Below, in pieces: positions 21,170 to 31,789 of a stretch of DNA of 64,000 nucleotides (the first letter of the stretch is position 1; the number at the start of each line of letters is the position of its first letter). The notes under the pieces were generated by a model that was not told where the DNA came from, searched no databases, and saw only the letters and a program-made list of their open reading frames with translations. Location: the IMG/VR virus record IMGVR_UViG_3300034093_000288, positions 1-64,000 of that record. One strand, written 5' to 3'. The stretch is from a virus. The position numbers and the translations under genes were made by a program.

Positions 21170-21528
21170 CAAGTAATAAAGCAACCGAGATTATTTATGA
21201 GCTAAAGAAGAACTCTCAGGTACCCATCATAGACCAAGTGATTTGGAGAGAGTACTCTGATGATGGTAATCATAAGGAGTGGACGTACCAACAGCTTGTT
21301 GAGCTATCCGAGTTTAGGGATAAGCACGTAGATGAGGTAGTTGATATGTACCGTGAGCGCTCAGCAGCAGGCTTTAAAAAGTATGGAACTACGCTCGAAA
21401 GAAATGACCTGACGATAGACCAATGGTTAAATCACTTAATGGAGGAGCTCATGGATGCAACGCTCTACATCTCAAAAATTAGGGAGGAGTTAAATAAAAT
21501 TCCTAACTTTGGGCATGAGTCAAAGTAA
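21166..21528 (+). CDS. MazG-like all-alpha NTP pyrophosphohydrolase (120 aa)
   Basis: RSAAGFKKYGTTLERNDLTI, then WLNHLMEELMDATLYISKI contains the EE--DA metal-binding helix of all-alpha NTP-PPases and the KYG-TL-R-DL phrase found in phage members. It may hydrolyse a nucleotide triphosphate or alarmone-type nucleotide to balance pools during replication. The second metal-binding motif is not obvious. Coupled by ATGA. Confidence 0.7.
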   Translation: MTSNKATEIIYELKKNSQVPIIDQVIWREYSDDGNHKEWTYQQLVELSEFRDKHVDEVVDMYRERSAAGFKKYGTTLERNDLTIDQWLNHLMEELMDATLYISKIREELNKIPNFGHESK

Positions 21529-21706
21529 TTTAGACCACCAAAGAGCTCAGCGCATACTGTTCACAGCGAACATATGTCACGAGTCTTTGGACAATATCTA
21601 CGAATCCTTAGTAGATAGGGACTTTGATTTTGCAGCGGAGGAAATCCGCAACGTGATAGTTGAACTAAGACTAATCCTAAAATCTATTCCTGACGATGAC
21701 TTTTGA
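21515..21706 (+). CDS. Small helical protein (63 aa)
   Basis: Start chosen at ATG 21515 (MSQSNLDHQRAQRIL), overlapping the previous gene by 14 bases. Acidic and all helical (EEIRNVIVELRLILKSIPDD). It overlaps the next gene by 11 bases. No family recognised. Confidence 0.55.
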   Translation: MSQSNLDHQRAQRILFTANICHESLDNIYESLVDRDFDFAAEEIRNVIVELRLILKSIPDDDF

Positions 21707-22094
21707 GAGCGAAGAGAATCTGCGCAGAGAAACAAAGGCCATTCAAACATTCGTGAAACTTTTTGACGGTAGGTTTGAAAAGCTATCTCCAAATGACATC
21801 GACTACAAGGTGTTCGATAAGAGCAATAAGCTCATAGCGTATGTGGAAGTAGTGGGTAGGTTTAAGACCCTAAGGGATGCCTACCCTCTTCCAATAAGCG
21901 CAAAAAAATTAATCAAGCTGTCGGATAAAATACTCAACCCCGTGATTATATGGTCTTGTGAAGACGGAATAATCTACGGAAAAATTAAAGACCTTACAGG
22001 TGAACTAAAGTACGGCTCCCACCCATTACCTGAGCAGGAGCTATATTGTTTCTTTGATAGGAAGAAGAACTTCAAGTACGTTCGCTATACCTAG
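21696..22094 (+). CDS. Putative PD-(D/E)xK-fold nuclease-like protein (132 aa)
   Basis: LSPNDIDYKVFDKSNKLIAY then VEVVGRF gives a D(x)n-E-x-V-x-R arrangement like a restriction-endonuclease fold, followed by ISAKKLIKLSDK and NPVIIWSCEDGIIYGKI. It is the last early gene and ends 4 bases before the stop of the giant late gene on the other strand. Nuclease activity is uncertain because the usual E-x-K is replaced by E-V-V. Confidence 0.5.
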   Translation: MTFESEENLRRETKAIQTFVKLFDGRFEKLSPNDIDYKVFDKSNKLIAYVEVVGRFKTLRDAYPLPISAKKLIKLSDKILNPVIIWSCEDGIIYGKIKDLTGELKYGSHPLPEQELYCFFDRKKNFKYVRYT

Positions 22095-22098
22095 TTAC

Positions 22099-25000
22099 TT
22101 ATTTTCTTAAGGACTCTCTTAGCTTTTGCTTTACCTCTCTGATTCTTTCTTTGTAATCTTCCTTAGCTTCTCTTCTCATTTCTGTAGCTTCTTGTGAAGA
22201 TATCTCTCTACCCTTTCTCATTTCACCTATTTGCTTTATGCTAGACTTGAAGCTTCTTCCCGCACCTTCTATTAAGCCTGCTGCGCTTTTCGATGTTACC
22301 TTTTCAGACCTATCTAAGTCTCCGTAGATTGCATCCATTGTAATCTTTCTAACGTCTTTGTATAAAGGTATGTATCCAAGTGAACCGGCAATCTCTAGTG
22401 GAACTCTAAGCGTTCGCTCTTTCTTTTGACGAGCAATTGCCTCAGCAGTTTTCTTATCATCCTCGGTAGCTTTCTTACCCAAGAACCTTAAAGTCTTAAC
22501 AGCAGGAGACGCGGAGCCTAGTGTATTGATGTAGATGTCCATGATGTCTACTCCTTTACCCGTATCTCCCTTAGGCTTCTCAGTAGGTACAATTGAGAAT
22601 TGAAGTGCATCTTCATACATATCGTACTCTCCATCTCTTAATGACTCTAGATATTCTTCATTCATCTTCTCTATACCATAGTTTAATGGGACACGTGCAG
22701 CATTACCTAAGTTTCTTCCAAACATAAGAGTTGTCATTGTGGAAGCTACAGCCTGACCAACTCTCTGCATTACAGTCTTGTCAGTTTCTTCCTCTTCCTC
22801 CTCATCATCTCTGTACCCGAGTAGGCCTGCAACCATGTCAATGAATCCATTAGTCAACGTCCTTGTTGCTAATTGGTATACCATCATACGAGTTGTTACT
22901 GCTGCAATCAAAGCAATACCTTCTTTCTTTTCAATCATGTTACCCTTCATCAACATATTGATTCCGGAACGCGCTGTCATGTACTCAAACAATAAGAACT
23001 TAGCCATATAAGAGTTAAACTTCTTATACCAAGCTGCCAACTCATTATCGTCAGGCTTGACCGTATTTCTTAATATGCCTAATGCATTATTATCAGATGA
23101 GCCTGCCTTTACAGTTACATCATCCGCTTGGGTTTTAGCTGCATCGATGGCGTCCTTGTTATCTGCCATGTACTGCTCGTCATTGTTAGCAATCTTCTCA
23201 AAGTCTACATCCTTACCTGATGCTTTCTTGAATGCTCTTGAGAACTCTCCGAACCAAAGTGGACGAATCATTACCATATCGGGAGTGGACATCAACAAGT
23301 CAGCAGTAGCCTCGGTTGTGTTCTTAACTCTCTTTAATGTTTGATTGTAAACTGTCTGTGCTGCATTTGCAACGACACCCTTAGCCTGACTACCTCTAAT
23401 ACCCGCAGTTTGATTAAATATCTCAGACGCTGCCAATTGGCTAGAAACAGTGCTTGAAGAGTAGATACGATTTGTTTGTACACTACCCACGTTCTTAAGT
23501 ACATTGAATGCGTCAGGTGACATTAATAACTTTCCGTATGACGCACCAACAGCCCAACTCCTAGAGCCCTTCATGACTATATAAATCATATTCGATATAG
23601 CCTCAGATCCCATGCGAGGTAATCCTGCAAGCACAGCTCTGTACCCCTGCCTTGATATTTCATTAAATATACTTCTTGCTTTTCCCTCACTCATAAATTC
23701 GTTACCTACCGCTGTATCTACAATCTGTGTAAATGCAGCGTCAAGTGCGGTTACTAATGGTAACTTATCTTCAGCAATTTCTTTATTTTCAACAGCCTTT
23801 TCAAGTTCTCTCATTGTAAATCGTCCTTGACGAACAGCAGGAGTTAAGTGGTAGTCCATCAACACTGAGCTCGCACTTCTTTTTACTGAAGAGAATGGGT
23901 CAAAGTTAATAGCACTCACCTTTCCTGTACGCTCAATCAATGTCTTAGCACGGGTAGATGTGGTACGGCTGTTACCAAATACATTTCTCAATTCGTTGAT
24001 AGAATCCAATTGGTCTGCTCTTGTGTCACCATTGATTACACCCAATGAAATATAATTTGCAATAGGAGTAATTCTACTTCCACGAATAATAGCTGCCGTA
24101 TACTCAGCCTTCTCGGACATCATGTCGTTGATGGTTCGTATCTCACCCAATATCTTTTTCTCAGTAGGATTGAATGAATCGAATAGCTTATCCATGTCAA
24201 TACCCATAACCTCGTTACCGTCTTTGTCAAGGATTGGGTCACCATTCTCATCCTTCATTACGTCCTGATACTCGTTGATGATTTCCTCAAACATCTTAAC
24301 ATCATCCTTAGTATAGTACGTTCTTTCCGCATTGGTCTCCTTAATTGTCTTCTTTAAGAACTCAATGGCAGGATTTACCTGACGACTATCAGGGTTTGAC
24401 TCAAACTCGTTTTGAATCAGCCACGTCATCATCTTAAACTTAGACATGGTTATTTTGTTTGGCTTTCTACCAAATGCCTCAGCAAGAGACTTCTCCATCT
24501 TTGTAATTCTATCAGAAATAACTCTTGTATCTGCTGAGAAAGAAGCCAATGCCGTAGCTAATGGCTTGAAGATATTCTCATAGAATGGACGCTCTCTAAA
24601 GTTTCCAAATACCTCATCGATAAATGCTGATGAGTTTCCTTCAAGGATGTACTTGTAGAAGTTACCATTCTTACGGAACAATGCCTTCTTAGCACCTGAC
24701 TTCAATCGCTCACCAAGCATAACCTTGACACGTTGAATTGGGCTAATCAAGTTGTTTCTCTTCACGATACCATCCATCTTCTCAACTAAAATCTGAGCTC
24801 GGTTGGTAATGAATCCGTTATTGATGTTGTCTACAATCTTTTGTAGGTCTTTAAGTTCTTGAGGAGTTAAGAAGTTTAATACGTCTGTCTTAATAAACCC
24901 TGCCAACTTGTTAGCTAGGTTTCTTTCGTCTCTTGAAGGTAGCGTAGATGCATCAATGGTTTCGTTCTTAAGACTGTCAATCATGTCGTTGCGCTCATCC

Positions 25001-28000
25001 TGTAGCTCTTGCTCACTCTTCTTAGTTCTTTCAGTAGGAGCAATCATACTGCGGTACTTCTTCATTACGGACATCTCGTACTCGTTAATGACTCCGTCCT
25101 CAAGCATTTTGTTAATTGTCTCGGTGTACTGAAGCTTACCGTTCTCCTCAACCTTGTCCGGGTAGCTCTCTAGTCGCTCCATTAGGTCAGCTGCCAATCC
25201 TGATTCTACATCAATAGCCTCGTTAACTTCCTGTACCTGTTGAATCAATTCAGAAATCTCAGGTAGCGTAAGCTCTGTTTGTCTCTGTCCAATAGTATCA
25301 ATAATTGATTTGTATGTATCAAAAACTGAGATAGGCACAAACGTAGGCTTAACAGCCAACATACTTTGTAGTAATGGAACTAGGTCGTTAGCAATACCAA
25401 GCTTGCTCTTGATGTTTCTCTTTGCTGCAGGAAGAAGCTTGTTGATAGTGGAGATAGAGTCCACGTACTCTGCGTTCTTAAACACGTTCTCAGCAAACTG
25501 AAGGAATCGGTCTACTGCAACCGAGTTGCTTAGGTTTAGTTTGTTTACCTTTTCTAATAAAGCCTGAGCTTGCTTAGCCGTGATGCTACCTTTATCTTGC
25601 ATAGCCTTTAGCTTAGCAGTAAGTACAGCTCTCTTTGTCTTCATGTCAGCTCTAACCTTCTTTCTTGCAGCAGCAGCGTACTCCTTAACGACTGTATTGA
25701 TGCTGTCAAGGAACTCGTTAAGTGCATCTACAGGAGCCTGTGTTGTCTCAGGTTCTACCGTAAGCGCTTCATTTATCTGTGCGGCTGTGTAGCCACGTTT
25801 CTTTAACGCCTCTTTAATTGCGGCGTCAGATATTCCCTTAGCTCTACCAATCTCAACGATGTTATTAACAATGGTTTGTTTACTCTTACGAGCCTTGGCT
25901 GCTGTCTCTGCGAGACGCGCATCAAACTTACCACTAACTCTTTCTCCGGAGAATAGGTCTGCAAGACCAATGTTAATGAACTCATCAAGTGTGAGGTCTT
26001 TAATCTTGTCTTTAGCTATCTTTTTTGAACGTACTAAGTTTTCTTTAATGTACTTAAACATTGCATTCATCCAAGACTTGAACTTGGCGCGCTGAGCAGC
26101 GTTTATGATTGTATCACCCTTAACGGCTAACAATTCTACCAATGCCTCCTCTAAAGCTATATCTCTATCTCCATACTCCTTAAGAGCTTTTTTATATTCC
26201 TTAGTTCCATCAACTAACTCAAGCCCTTTAGCGAGTAGCATTTTTCCTTTCGATCCTGCTGCTGCTGAGCGTAGGTAGTCTATCCAAATGTGACCAAATT
26301 CGTGAATAGGTGTACGTAGTGAATCAAACTGTGGATTTAAAAAAATACGACCTTCTTTAGTAACACCGTAGATAATCTCTCCGTTCTTTTCACGAGTTCT
26401 TATACCCTCTTGGTTTGTAAATGAAAGCCACTCCTCAGGTGTATTTGATACCGATACCTCAGGAAATGCAAATCGAAGTTTACCAATGAGCATATCCATA
26501 TCAGTAATTGCACCAAACTTAGCCTTAGCTCCTCTGAACGCTGAGTCCATGAAGAATGCGCCGCCTGTCTGGCCTGCTACTGCATCAGCATTAGGATAGT
26601 TACCCTTCTTATCTTTTTTAAATACACGTGCAGCCTTAGACCTAAATTCAGGGAATACGTCAACACCCTGCTTAGGGTTTGATATAAACGATATAAGGCG
26701 CCCCTTAGGCCCGTACCCATAGTTATTATGTGTTGACTTAGCGACTCCACCATTTAGTACGTCTATACCCATTACCCCAACTACGTCACCCATCTTAGTA
26801 TTCATCATTGATGGGTCGCCAATCTGTTGGTATAGGTAGTCTGATGTGAATAGTTCGTTTCTCGCATTCTCAACTCCATTGAGTAATGCTTGAATAGGCT
26901 TAAGTGTATTTTTTTCTATTCCTTCATTTGAGAAAAATGCTTTATATAAATAAGCGCGAATTGGCAAAGAGAATATATTAGTTTCTCCCTCTGCTCTTTT
27001 TTTAGACTGTTCTACAATTACCTCAAATAGACCATCTAAAGTTTCGATGTTATTTTCCTTAATGTAATTTGAAAGCATAAAAGGTACAATCTTTTCTACC
27101 TTTTCATTTACTTGTTCAACTACATCTTCTATTGTTCTATCTCTTCCCTCTTTCTTTTTACTTATAGAATTAAGAAAAGTTGTCGCTGCTTTTCTTTTAC
27201 CTTCTCCTGTAGATTCGTTGTTTATTATATCTTCAAGATATTTCTTAACACCTTCTATTGTATCAATCTCTCCATTATCAAGTTGCTCAGATAACTCTGT
27301 ATACCAAATTGATGCAGCGTTACCCTCAGCTTTTTTATTTAAACTTTCTAATAAAGAATTAAGCGCAGCCTTTCTATTTTCTAATGGGAGACTTTTAATG
27401 TATGGAAGTACGTATCTAAATACGGCCTCGTTAGAGTTAACAGCTGTATTACCCATACGCATCACGGCCATAGGAATATGACCATTAGGTATTTTACCAT
27501 CAGCCCAAAGTCTGTCAAATAGTTCCTTGTTGGCTTTATATAATTTTACAGCTTCATCATACTGCTTCTGAGCACCATCCTTGGTTACACCTGCCCAAGC
27601 AAGTTCCATGTTTCGGCCAAACGTATTGAATCCAAGACCACCGTCTACAACCATTACGTTGCCCATCGCGTCCTTAATCTCTCCGGATGATAGTATGTCA
27701 GACATAGCCATAATCATTGGTATGCCATCGAAGTCTTCAATCTTACGTAGAAGTTGGTCCTTACTCTTAAGACCTAAGAACTTAAGCACTTTGCTAATAA
27801 CGCCCTCAGGTTGCTTAGAGTCCTCAGCAGGGTTAATCTCTACCTCACCACTTACAGTCGGCTCCTCAAACTCTTGCTCTTCAGCAGCCATTTGATTCAT
27901 CTTCTTCTCAATAGCAGATACCTCTTTTTCTTTTAATGGAGCTTCTTCTTCCTCTGTTCTTTTTCTAAAACGATTAAGTGCTCTCGGGTTCGCTTTCTTA

Positions 28001-31000
28001 GCTTCAAGTTGAGAAACCTTTCTTTTTAATGCTATTCTCTCATCTTCAATTTTATCAGCAAGCTGTATCCCAAGAGGTCTGTTTCCATTTCTATATGCGC
28101 GAGTTCTTTCATTCTCAAGCTCAGCCATTCTTCTATTCGCAAGATTTTTCTCACGTTTAATCTCTGCATCAACCTCAGCAATAAACTCTTCTTTAACTTG
28201 CTTTGCAGTTTTCTTTTTCTTTGCAGGTGCAGGTTGTGCAGCAGGTGCTGCAGCCGTTTGAGTAGGTGTAGTAGCGGCTTGTGTCGGTGTCTTTGAAGAC
28301 ACTCCTCTACCTCTTCTTGATGGTGGCGGAGGCACAACTACCTCTTCTACCTCAGCCTCAACTTCAGGAGCTACCTCCTCTTCAAATGCAAATCCTTCCT
28401 CAGCTAAGATGGTCTCGAACTCATCAAGCTCTTGTTGAACCTCAGGCGCAATCTCCTCTACCTCTTCAACTACAGGGGCTTGTTGTACATCAGTTTGTAC
28501 AGTTTCTTTTGTTTGTTTAGTAGGAGTTGGTTTTTGTTTTATTATTGATTTATCAAGTACTACATAGCTAATATCATTATCGCCAAAGAAAGAATCAATT
28601 AATTTAATTCCACTATATCCTTTCTCTTTTGCTTTCTTTAAAAGAAAATCTTGTTCTTTTCCGCTAGTAAATGTAGAGCTCTCAGCTCTTTGTCTATATT
28701 TTTCAATTAGTTTTTCTTCGGTTAATCTACCTAAAGCATCTCTACTTAATTCAGAATTTATTTCCTTTTTATATAACTGTTTTATGTCTTCATCTGAAAA
28801 ATTATTTTTTGCAAACTCACTTTTATTTTCTTGAGTTGTTAAATCTAAAAATTTAGAAGTGTCAAAATTTGCTTCAGTTACATTAGATTTTTCTCCGCCA
28901 TATTGTTCTGCAATATTAGGGTTCTTAGAAAAAAATATAAACTCTCCTTTTGTGGCTGTTAAATCATCAAATTTTTTACCTCTACCTGTATAAAATTTTT
29001 CTTCCTCAACTATTTCTTCTTGCTCGACTGCTTGGCCACCTTCTTCGGTAACTTGCTCAGTTGTTGTTTCGGGTGTTCTTTCCGCCATTTCTCCGCTAAC
29101 TCCGGTTTCTGGCTGTACAGGAACTTCACTTGTTGTTTGCTCTTGAACGGCATTTTCTTCTCCTATTTGTTCTAAACGACTATTAATCTCGGCAATGCGC
29201 GCTTTCTGAGGCTTGACGAGGCTCGGGTCTTTCCCTTCTACTTCTCTCTCTATTCCATCTCGCTCAATCATTAACTCTAACGATTCTGCTTTTGCTTCAG
29301 ATGTTAGGTTGTTAGGCATTGAGCGAACTTTACCTTGAATTTTATTGAATGACTCAACAATAGAATTAGCCTCTTCCTTTGACATTTTACCTGTAAGCAA
29401 ATCTGCTTTTAGGCTATTTACTAAAGCTGAGTTAATTCCCTCTATCTTGGTAGCATTAATTAATGCTTCTAACTCTTCTTGTTTGTATACGGCATTTAAA
29501 CCTACTTTAAGCGCTTGTGGTGACGATTGAGCAATTGACATTACTCCACCACCGATAGCTCCTAAGTAACCTTCGTATGCGGCATTTGATAGCGCTTCCT
29601 GAAGTCCTTTATTTTTTGAGAAGTCTTTCTCTCTATACGTATCATAAACCTCTTCGATACCAACTTGAGAAAGTGATTGAGTAGCCTCTGTTAATGCTTC
29701 AGCTGCGGCGCCAATTCCTGCCTTAACGCCAATCTCTGAAAACACACTTCCAACGCTTGCATTTATAGCAGTTCTAATCTCAGCTTCTGTTGCCTCCTTA
29801 GATAATCCAAGGAAAGCTCTCTTCATTATATTGTTTGTTAGGTTTCTACCAAATGCTGTTTTTGTTAGTGCCATGTCGACACCAAAGTTCTCAAGTACAG
29901 ATGATAGGATACCATATCCTGCAGATAGCAATACCTTATCAGTTTCAGGTATCTTTTCTATTTCACCTGTTTCTTTATTTTTAAACTGAGCGTTATCTAA
30001 TTGGTCCTTCATCTCGTAATAAGACATACCATAGAAACCTGCATATCTTGCTGCAGTGCCTAATCCTACAAGAGCTCCTGAAGATGCCATTACACCTAAT
30101 GATTCTGCCAAGCTAAACATAGCCTTTGAAAAGTCTCCTCGTTTTTCTGACTCAACGTATTGAGTTGATGTGTCACCACCTGTAATAGCCTTAACCAATT
30201 CGTCTTGGTCTTCCTTGGACATATCTCCAAAGCTAAGTAGTCTAGGAATAGATGTAGCACCCTCAACAAACTTATATGCCATACCGCCACCAAATGAACC
30301 TCTTGATTCCTCAATGATGTAGTTCATGCCAATTGACTTATCAATTGCTCTTGATGCAGTGGATACGGATTTTAAATCAGCGGCTACTTTTTTGGCGTCT
30401 GCAGCCAATGATGCGTTAGACTCTTCAACAATGGCATCGTACTCCTCCATTGTCATTTCACCTGTTTTAACTTTTTCAGCTAAGGTGTTTATTCTAGCCT
30501 GCTCTTCTTTTTGTTTTTTATCTAAATCAGCAGCTGACTTTTGTACATTGTTATAGAAGTCACCAACTATCTTGATGTCTCTATCGTCTCTACGAATAGA
30601 TGCGTATGCTTGCTTAGGGTCAATTGACTTATCAATACGAACCATCTCGTACACATCCTTAAACTGCTCAGCTTTTGCTTTAACATACTCACCCTCTGCC
30701 TTTTTAAGCGGGGCCTGGTATTTTTGTGATATTGCCTGTTCTTCTTTTTTAGCAACAGGCGTTTGCTTTACCAATGCCATTGGGTCTTGAGGGGCTAATG
30801 GATTCTCTAAGAACTTTTGAGTTCTATCCATCAATCCTTCAGCAGCTAGTTTATTTGTAGCCACATCAATCTCCTTATCGCGTTGAGACTTAATAGAATC
30901 AATTTTTTGAGACGCCTGAGCTACTTCTTTTTTTGAATTGGCTCGTATGAATGTTTTAAGACCTTCAGCTTCCTTCTTGTCATCATCCCAATTCCAATTG

Positions 31001-31785
31001 TCCAATTGAATTTCCATGGTAGCACCTGTTGGAGCTACTACACTTATTCGGTCAGACATACCACCTTTAGCAGTAAACTCGAATCCCGGGAATGTATTGC
31101 CTAATCTTTCAGCAACAGCATCATCGCTAGAAAGTCGAAGAGATAACTCATCCTGACTCACAAGGCTTCCTGTAACAACTTGATTTAATCTTTGCTCTAA
31201 ATCAGAATCGCGTTTAGCCTGATTTGCAACCTGTGTTTTTTGGGCTTCAGCCATAGGCTTAACAGTCTTGTTAAACTGTCTATTCAACGCACCAATTGAA
31301 CCCTCGTTAGTAACGGTAGTCCATTGAGTCTTTCCGGGCTGACGTCGTTGCCAAGTACCATTATCTACACGGTACTCATTCTTTTCCTTTCCGGGATATC
31401 CTACAAATACGTCAGATGGTCTTGCTATTTCTTTTTTAGGCTTTGTTCTATCCTCGCCTAAGCCACCTGTATAGAAGTCATCCTTTTTGGTAGAAGAAGC
31501 CGAAGTAGGTTGACCCAATTTGGAAGCCGATACGGTAGGTTCTTTTTTTTTTACAGGCTCTTGTTGCTCAACGGTTTCTACTTTAGGCTGTTGTCTAGTA
31601 GAGCCACCTGAATACTTTGTGTAAAAATCATCTTCAGACTTTGTGTAAAGACCATCTCTAGAAACTACATCGTAAACTTTTTTACGGTAAGCTCCATCAT
31701 TCCATTTAGTCTTAAATTCATCAAATGATTTGGTATAATACCCTTCTCTTGAGAGTACGTCATAAAGTTTTTGCAATTCATTCAT
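22099..31785 (-). CDS. Giant polyvalent ejection protein: ART-like and metallopeptidase motifs (3228 aa)
   Basis: Residues 7-28 and 37-58 are a tandem repeat (LYDVLSREGYYTKSFDEF / VYDVVSRDGLYTKSEDDF). Hydrophobic, membrane-active-looking segments occur near 560-760. Residues about 925-1060 (FYTGRGKKFDDL, GEFIFFSKNPNIAEQYGG, ISYVVLDKSI) resemble the ADP-ribosyltransferase domain of polyvalent proteins. A Pro/Ala linker near 1160-1190 carries repeat copy 7. At about 1828, PIHEFGHIWIDYLR is a zinc metallopeptidase HExxH motif, with a downstream EEALVELLA helix. The end is a charged coiled coil. It is the third of three ejection-type genes, analogous in position and size to T7 gp16, and is probably delivered into the host. 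Confidence 0.75.
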   Translation of the reverse strand: MNELQKLYDVLSREGYYTKSFDEFKTKWNDGAYRKKVYDVVSRDGLYTKSEDDFYTKYSGGSTRQQPKVETVEQQEPVKKKEPTVSASKLGQPTSASSTKKDDFYTGGLGEDRTKPKKEIARPSDVFVGYPGKEKNEYRVDNGTWQRRQPGKTQWTTVTNEGSIGALNRQFNKTVKPMAEAQKTQVANQAKRDSDLEQRLNQVVTGSLVSQDELSLRLSSDDAVAERLGNTFPGFEFTAKGGMSDRISVVAPTGATMEIQLDNWNWDDDKKEAEGLKTFIRANSKKEVAQASQKIDSIKSQRDKEIDVATNKLAAEGLMDRTQKFLENPLAPQDPMALVKQTPVAKKEEQAISQKYQAPLKKAEGEYVKAKAEQFKDVYEMVRIDKSIDPKQAYASIRRDDRDIKIVGDFYNNVQKSAADLDKKQKEEQARINTLAEKVKTGEMTMEEYDAIVEESNASLAADAKKVAADLKSVSTASRAIDKSIGMNYIIEESRGSFGGGMAYKFVEGATSIPRLLSFGDMSKEDQDELVKAITGGDTSTQYVESEKRGDFSKAMFSLAESLGVMASSGALVGLGTAARYAGFYGMSYYEMKDQLDNAQFKNKETGEIEKIPETDKVLLSAGYGILSSVLENFGVDMALTKTAFGRNLTNNIMKRAFLGLSKEATEAEIRTAINASVGSVFSEIGVKAGIGAAAEALTEATQSLSQVGIEEVYDTYREKDFSKNKGLQEALSNAAYEGYLGAIGGGVMSIAQSSPQALKVGLNAVYKQEELEALINATKIEGINSALVNSLKADLLTGKMSKEEANSIVESFNKIQGKVRSMPNNLTSEAKAESLELMIERDGIEREVEGKDPSLVKPQKARIAEINSRLEQIGEENAVQEQTTSEVPVQPETGVSGEMAERTPETTTEQVTEEGGQAVEQEEIVEEEKFYTGRGKKFDDLTATKGEFIFFSKNPNIAEQYGGEKSNVTEANFDTSKFLDLTTQENKSEFAKNNFSDEDIKQLYKKEINSELSRDALGRLTEEKLIEKYRQRAESSTFTSGKEQDFLLKKAKEKGYSGIKLIDSFFGDNDISYVVLDKSIIKQKPTPTKQTKETVQTDVQQAPVVEEVEEIAPEVQQELDEFETILAEEGFAFEEEVAPEVEAEVEEVVVPPPPSRRGRGVSSKTPTQAATTPTQTAAAPAAQPAPAKKKKTAKQVKEEFIAEVDAEIKREKNLANRRMAELENERTRAYRNGNRPLGIQLADKIEDERIALKRKVSQLEAKKANPRALNRFRKRTEEEEAPLKEKEVSAIEKKMNQMAAEEQEFEEPTVSGEVEINPAEDSKQPEGVISKVLKFLGLKSKDQLLRKIEDFDGIPMIMAMSDILSSGEIKDAMGNVMVVDGGLGFNTFGRNMELAWAGVTKDGAQKQYDEAVKLYKANKELFDRLWADGKIPNGHIPMAVMRMGNTAVNSNEAVFRYVLPYIKSLPLENRKAALNSLLESLNKKAEGNAASIWYTELSEQLDNGEIDTIEGVKKYLEDIINNESTGEGKRKAATTFLNSISKKKEGRDRTIEDVVEQVNEKVEKIVPFMLSNYIKENNIETLDGLFEVIVEQSKKRAEGETNIFSLPIRAYLYKAFFSNEGIEKNTLKPIQALLNGVENARNELFTSDYLYQQIGDPSMMNTKMGDVVGVMGIDVLNGGVAKSTHNNYGYGPKGRLISFISNPKQGVDVFPEFRSKAARVFKKDKKGNYPNADAVAGQTGGAFFMDSAFRGAKAKFGAITDMDMLIGKLRFAFPEVSVSNTPEEWLSFTNQEGIRTREKNGEIIYGVTKEGRIFLNPQFDSLRTPIHEFGHIWIDYLRSAAAGSKGKMLLAKGLELVDGTKEYKKALKEYGDRDIALEEALVELLAVKGDTIINAAQRAKFKSWMNAMFKYIKENLVRSKKIAKDKIKDLTLDEFINIGLADLFSGERVSGKFDARLAETAAKARKSKQTIVNNIVEIGRAKGISDAAIKEALKKRGYTAAQINEALTVEPETTQAPVDALNEFLDSINTVVKEYAAAARKKVRADMKTKRAVLTAKLKAMQDKGSITAKQAQALLEKVNKLNLSNSVAVDRFLQFAENVFKNAEYVDSISTINKLLPAAKRNIKSKLGIANDLVPLLQSMLAVKPTFVPISVFDTYKSIIDTIGQRQTELTLPEISELIQQVQEVNEAIDVESGLAADLMERLESYPDKVEENGKLQYTETINKMLEDGVINEYEMSVMKKYRSMIAPTERTKKSEQELQDERNDMIDSLKNETIDASTLPSRDERNLANKLAGFIKTDVLNFLTPQELKDLQKIVDNINNGFITNRAQILVEKMDGIVKRNNLISPIQRVKVMLGERLKSGAKKALFRKNGNFYKYILEGNSSAFIDEVFGNFRERPFYENIFKPLATALASFSADTRVISDRITKMEKSLAEAFGRKPNKITMSKFKMMTWLIQNEFESNPDSRQVNPAIEFLKKTIKETNAERTYYTKDDVKMFEEIINEYQDVMKDENGDPILDKDGNEVMGIDMDKLFDSFNPTEKKILGEIRTINDMMSEKAEYTAAIIRGSRITPIANYISLGVINGDTRADQLDSINELRNVFGNSRTTSTRAKTLIERTGKVSAINFDPFSSVKRSASSVLMDYHLTPAVRQGRFTMRELEKAVENKEIAEDKLPLVTALDAAFTQIVDTAVGNEFMSEGKARSIFNEISRQGYRAVLAGLPRMGSEAISNMIYIVMKGSRSWAVGASYGKLLMSPDAFNVLKNVGSVQTNRIYSSSTVSSQLAASEIFNQTAGIRGSQAKGVVANAAQTVYNQTLKRVKNTTEATADLLMSTPDMVMIRPLWFGEFSRAFKKASGKDVDFEKIANNDEQYMADNKDAIDAAKTQADDVTVKAGSSDNNALGILRNTVKPDDNELAAWYKKFNSYMAKFLLFEYMTARSGINMLMKGNMIEKKEGIALIAAVTTRMMVYQLATRTLTNGFIDMVAGLLGYRDDEEEEEETDKTVMQRVGQAVASTMTTLMFGRNLGNAARVPLNYGIEKMNEEYLESLRDGEYDMYEDALQFSIVPTEKPKGDTGKGVDIMDIYINTLGSASPAVKTLRFLGKKATEDDKKTAEAIARQKKERTLRVPLEIAGSLGYIPLYKDVRKITMDAIYGDLDRSEKVTSKSAAGLIEGAGRSFKSSIKQIGEMRKGREISSQEATEMRREAKEDYKERIREVKQKLRESLRK
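28287..28302 (+). repeat. 16-bp near-palindrome, copy 7, inside the giant ejection gene
   Basis: GTGTCTTTGAAGACAC on the plus strand; the gene on the minus strand reads it as part of GVSSKTP in a low-complexity Pro/Ala linker. Confidence 0.92.
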
Positions 31786-31789
31786 ACCC

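Noticed and set aside
22099-31785. Giant RNA polymerase like those of crAss-like or N4-like phages
   Set aside because: No catalytic DxDGD-type motif found; the visible motifs are ART-like and HEFGH metallopeptidase.
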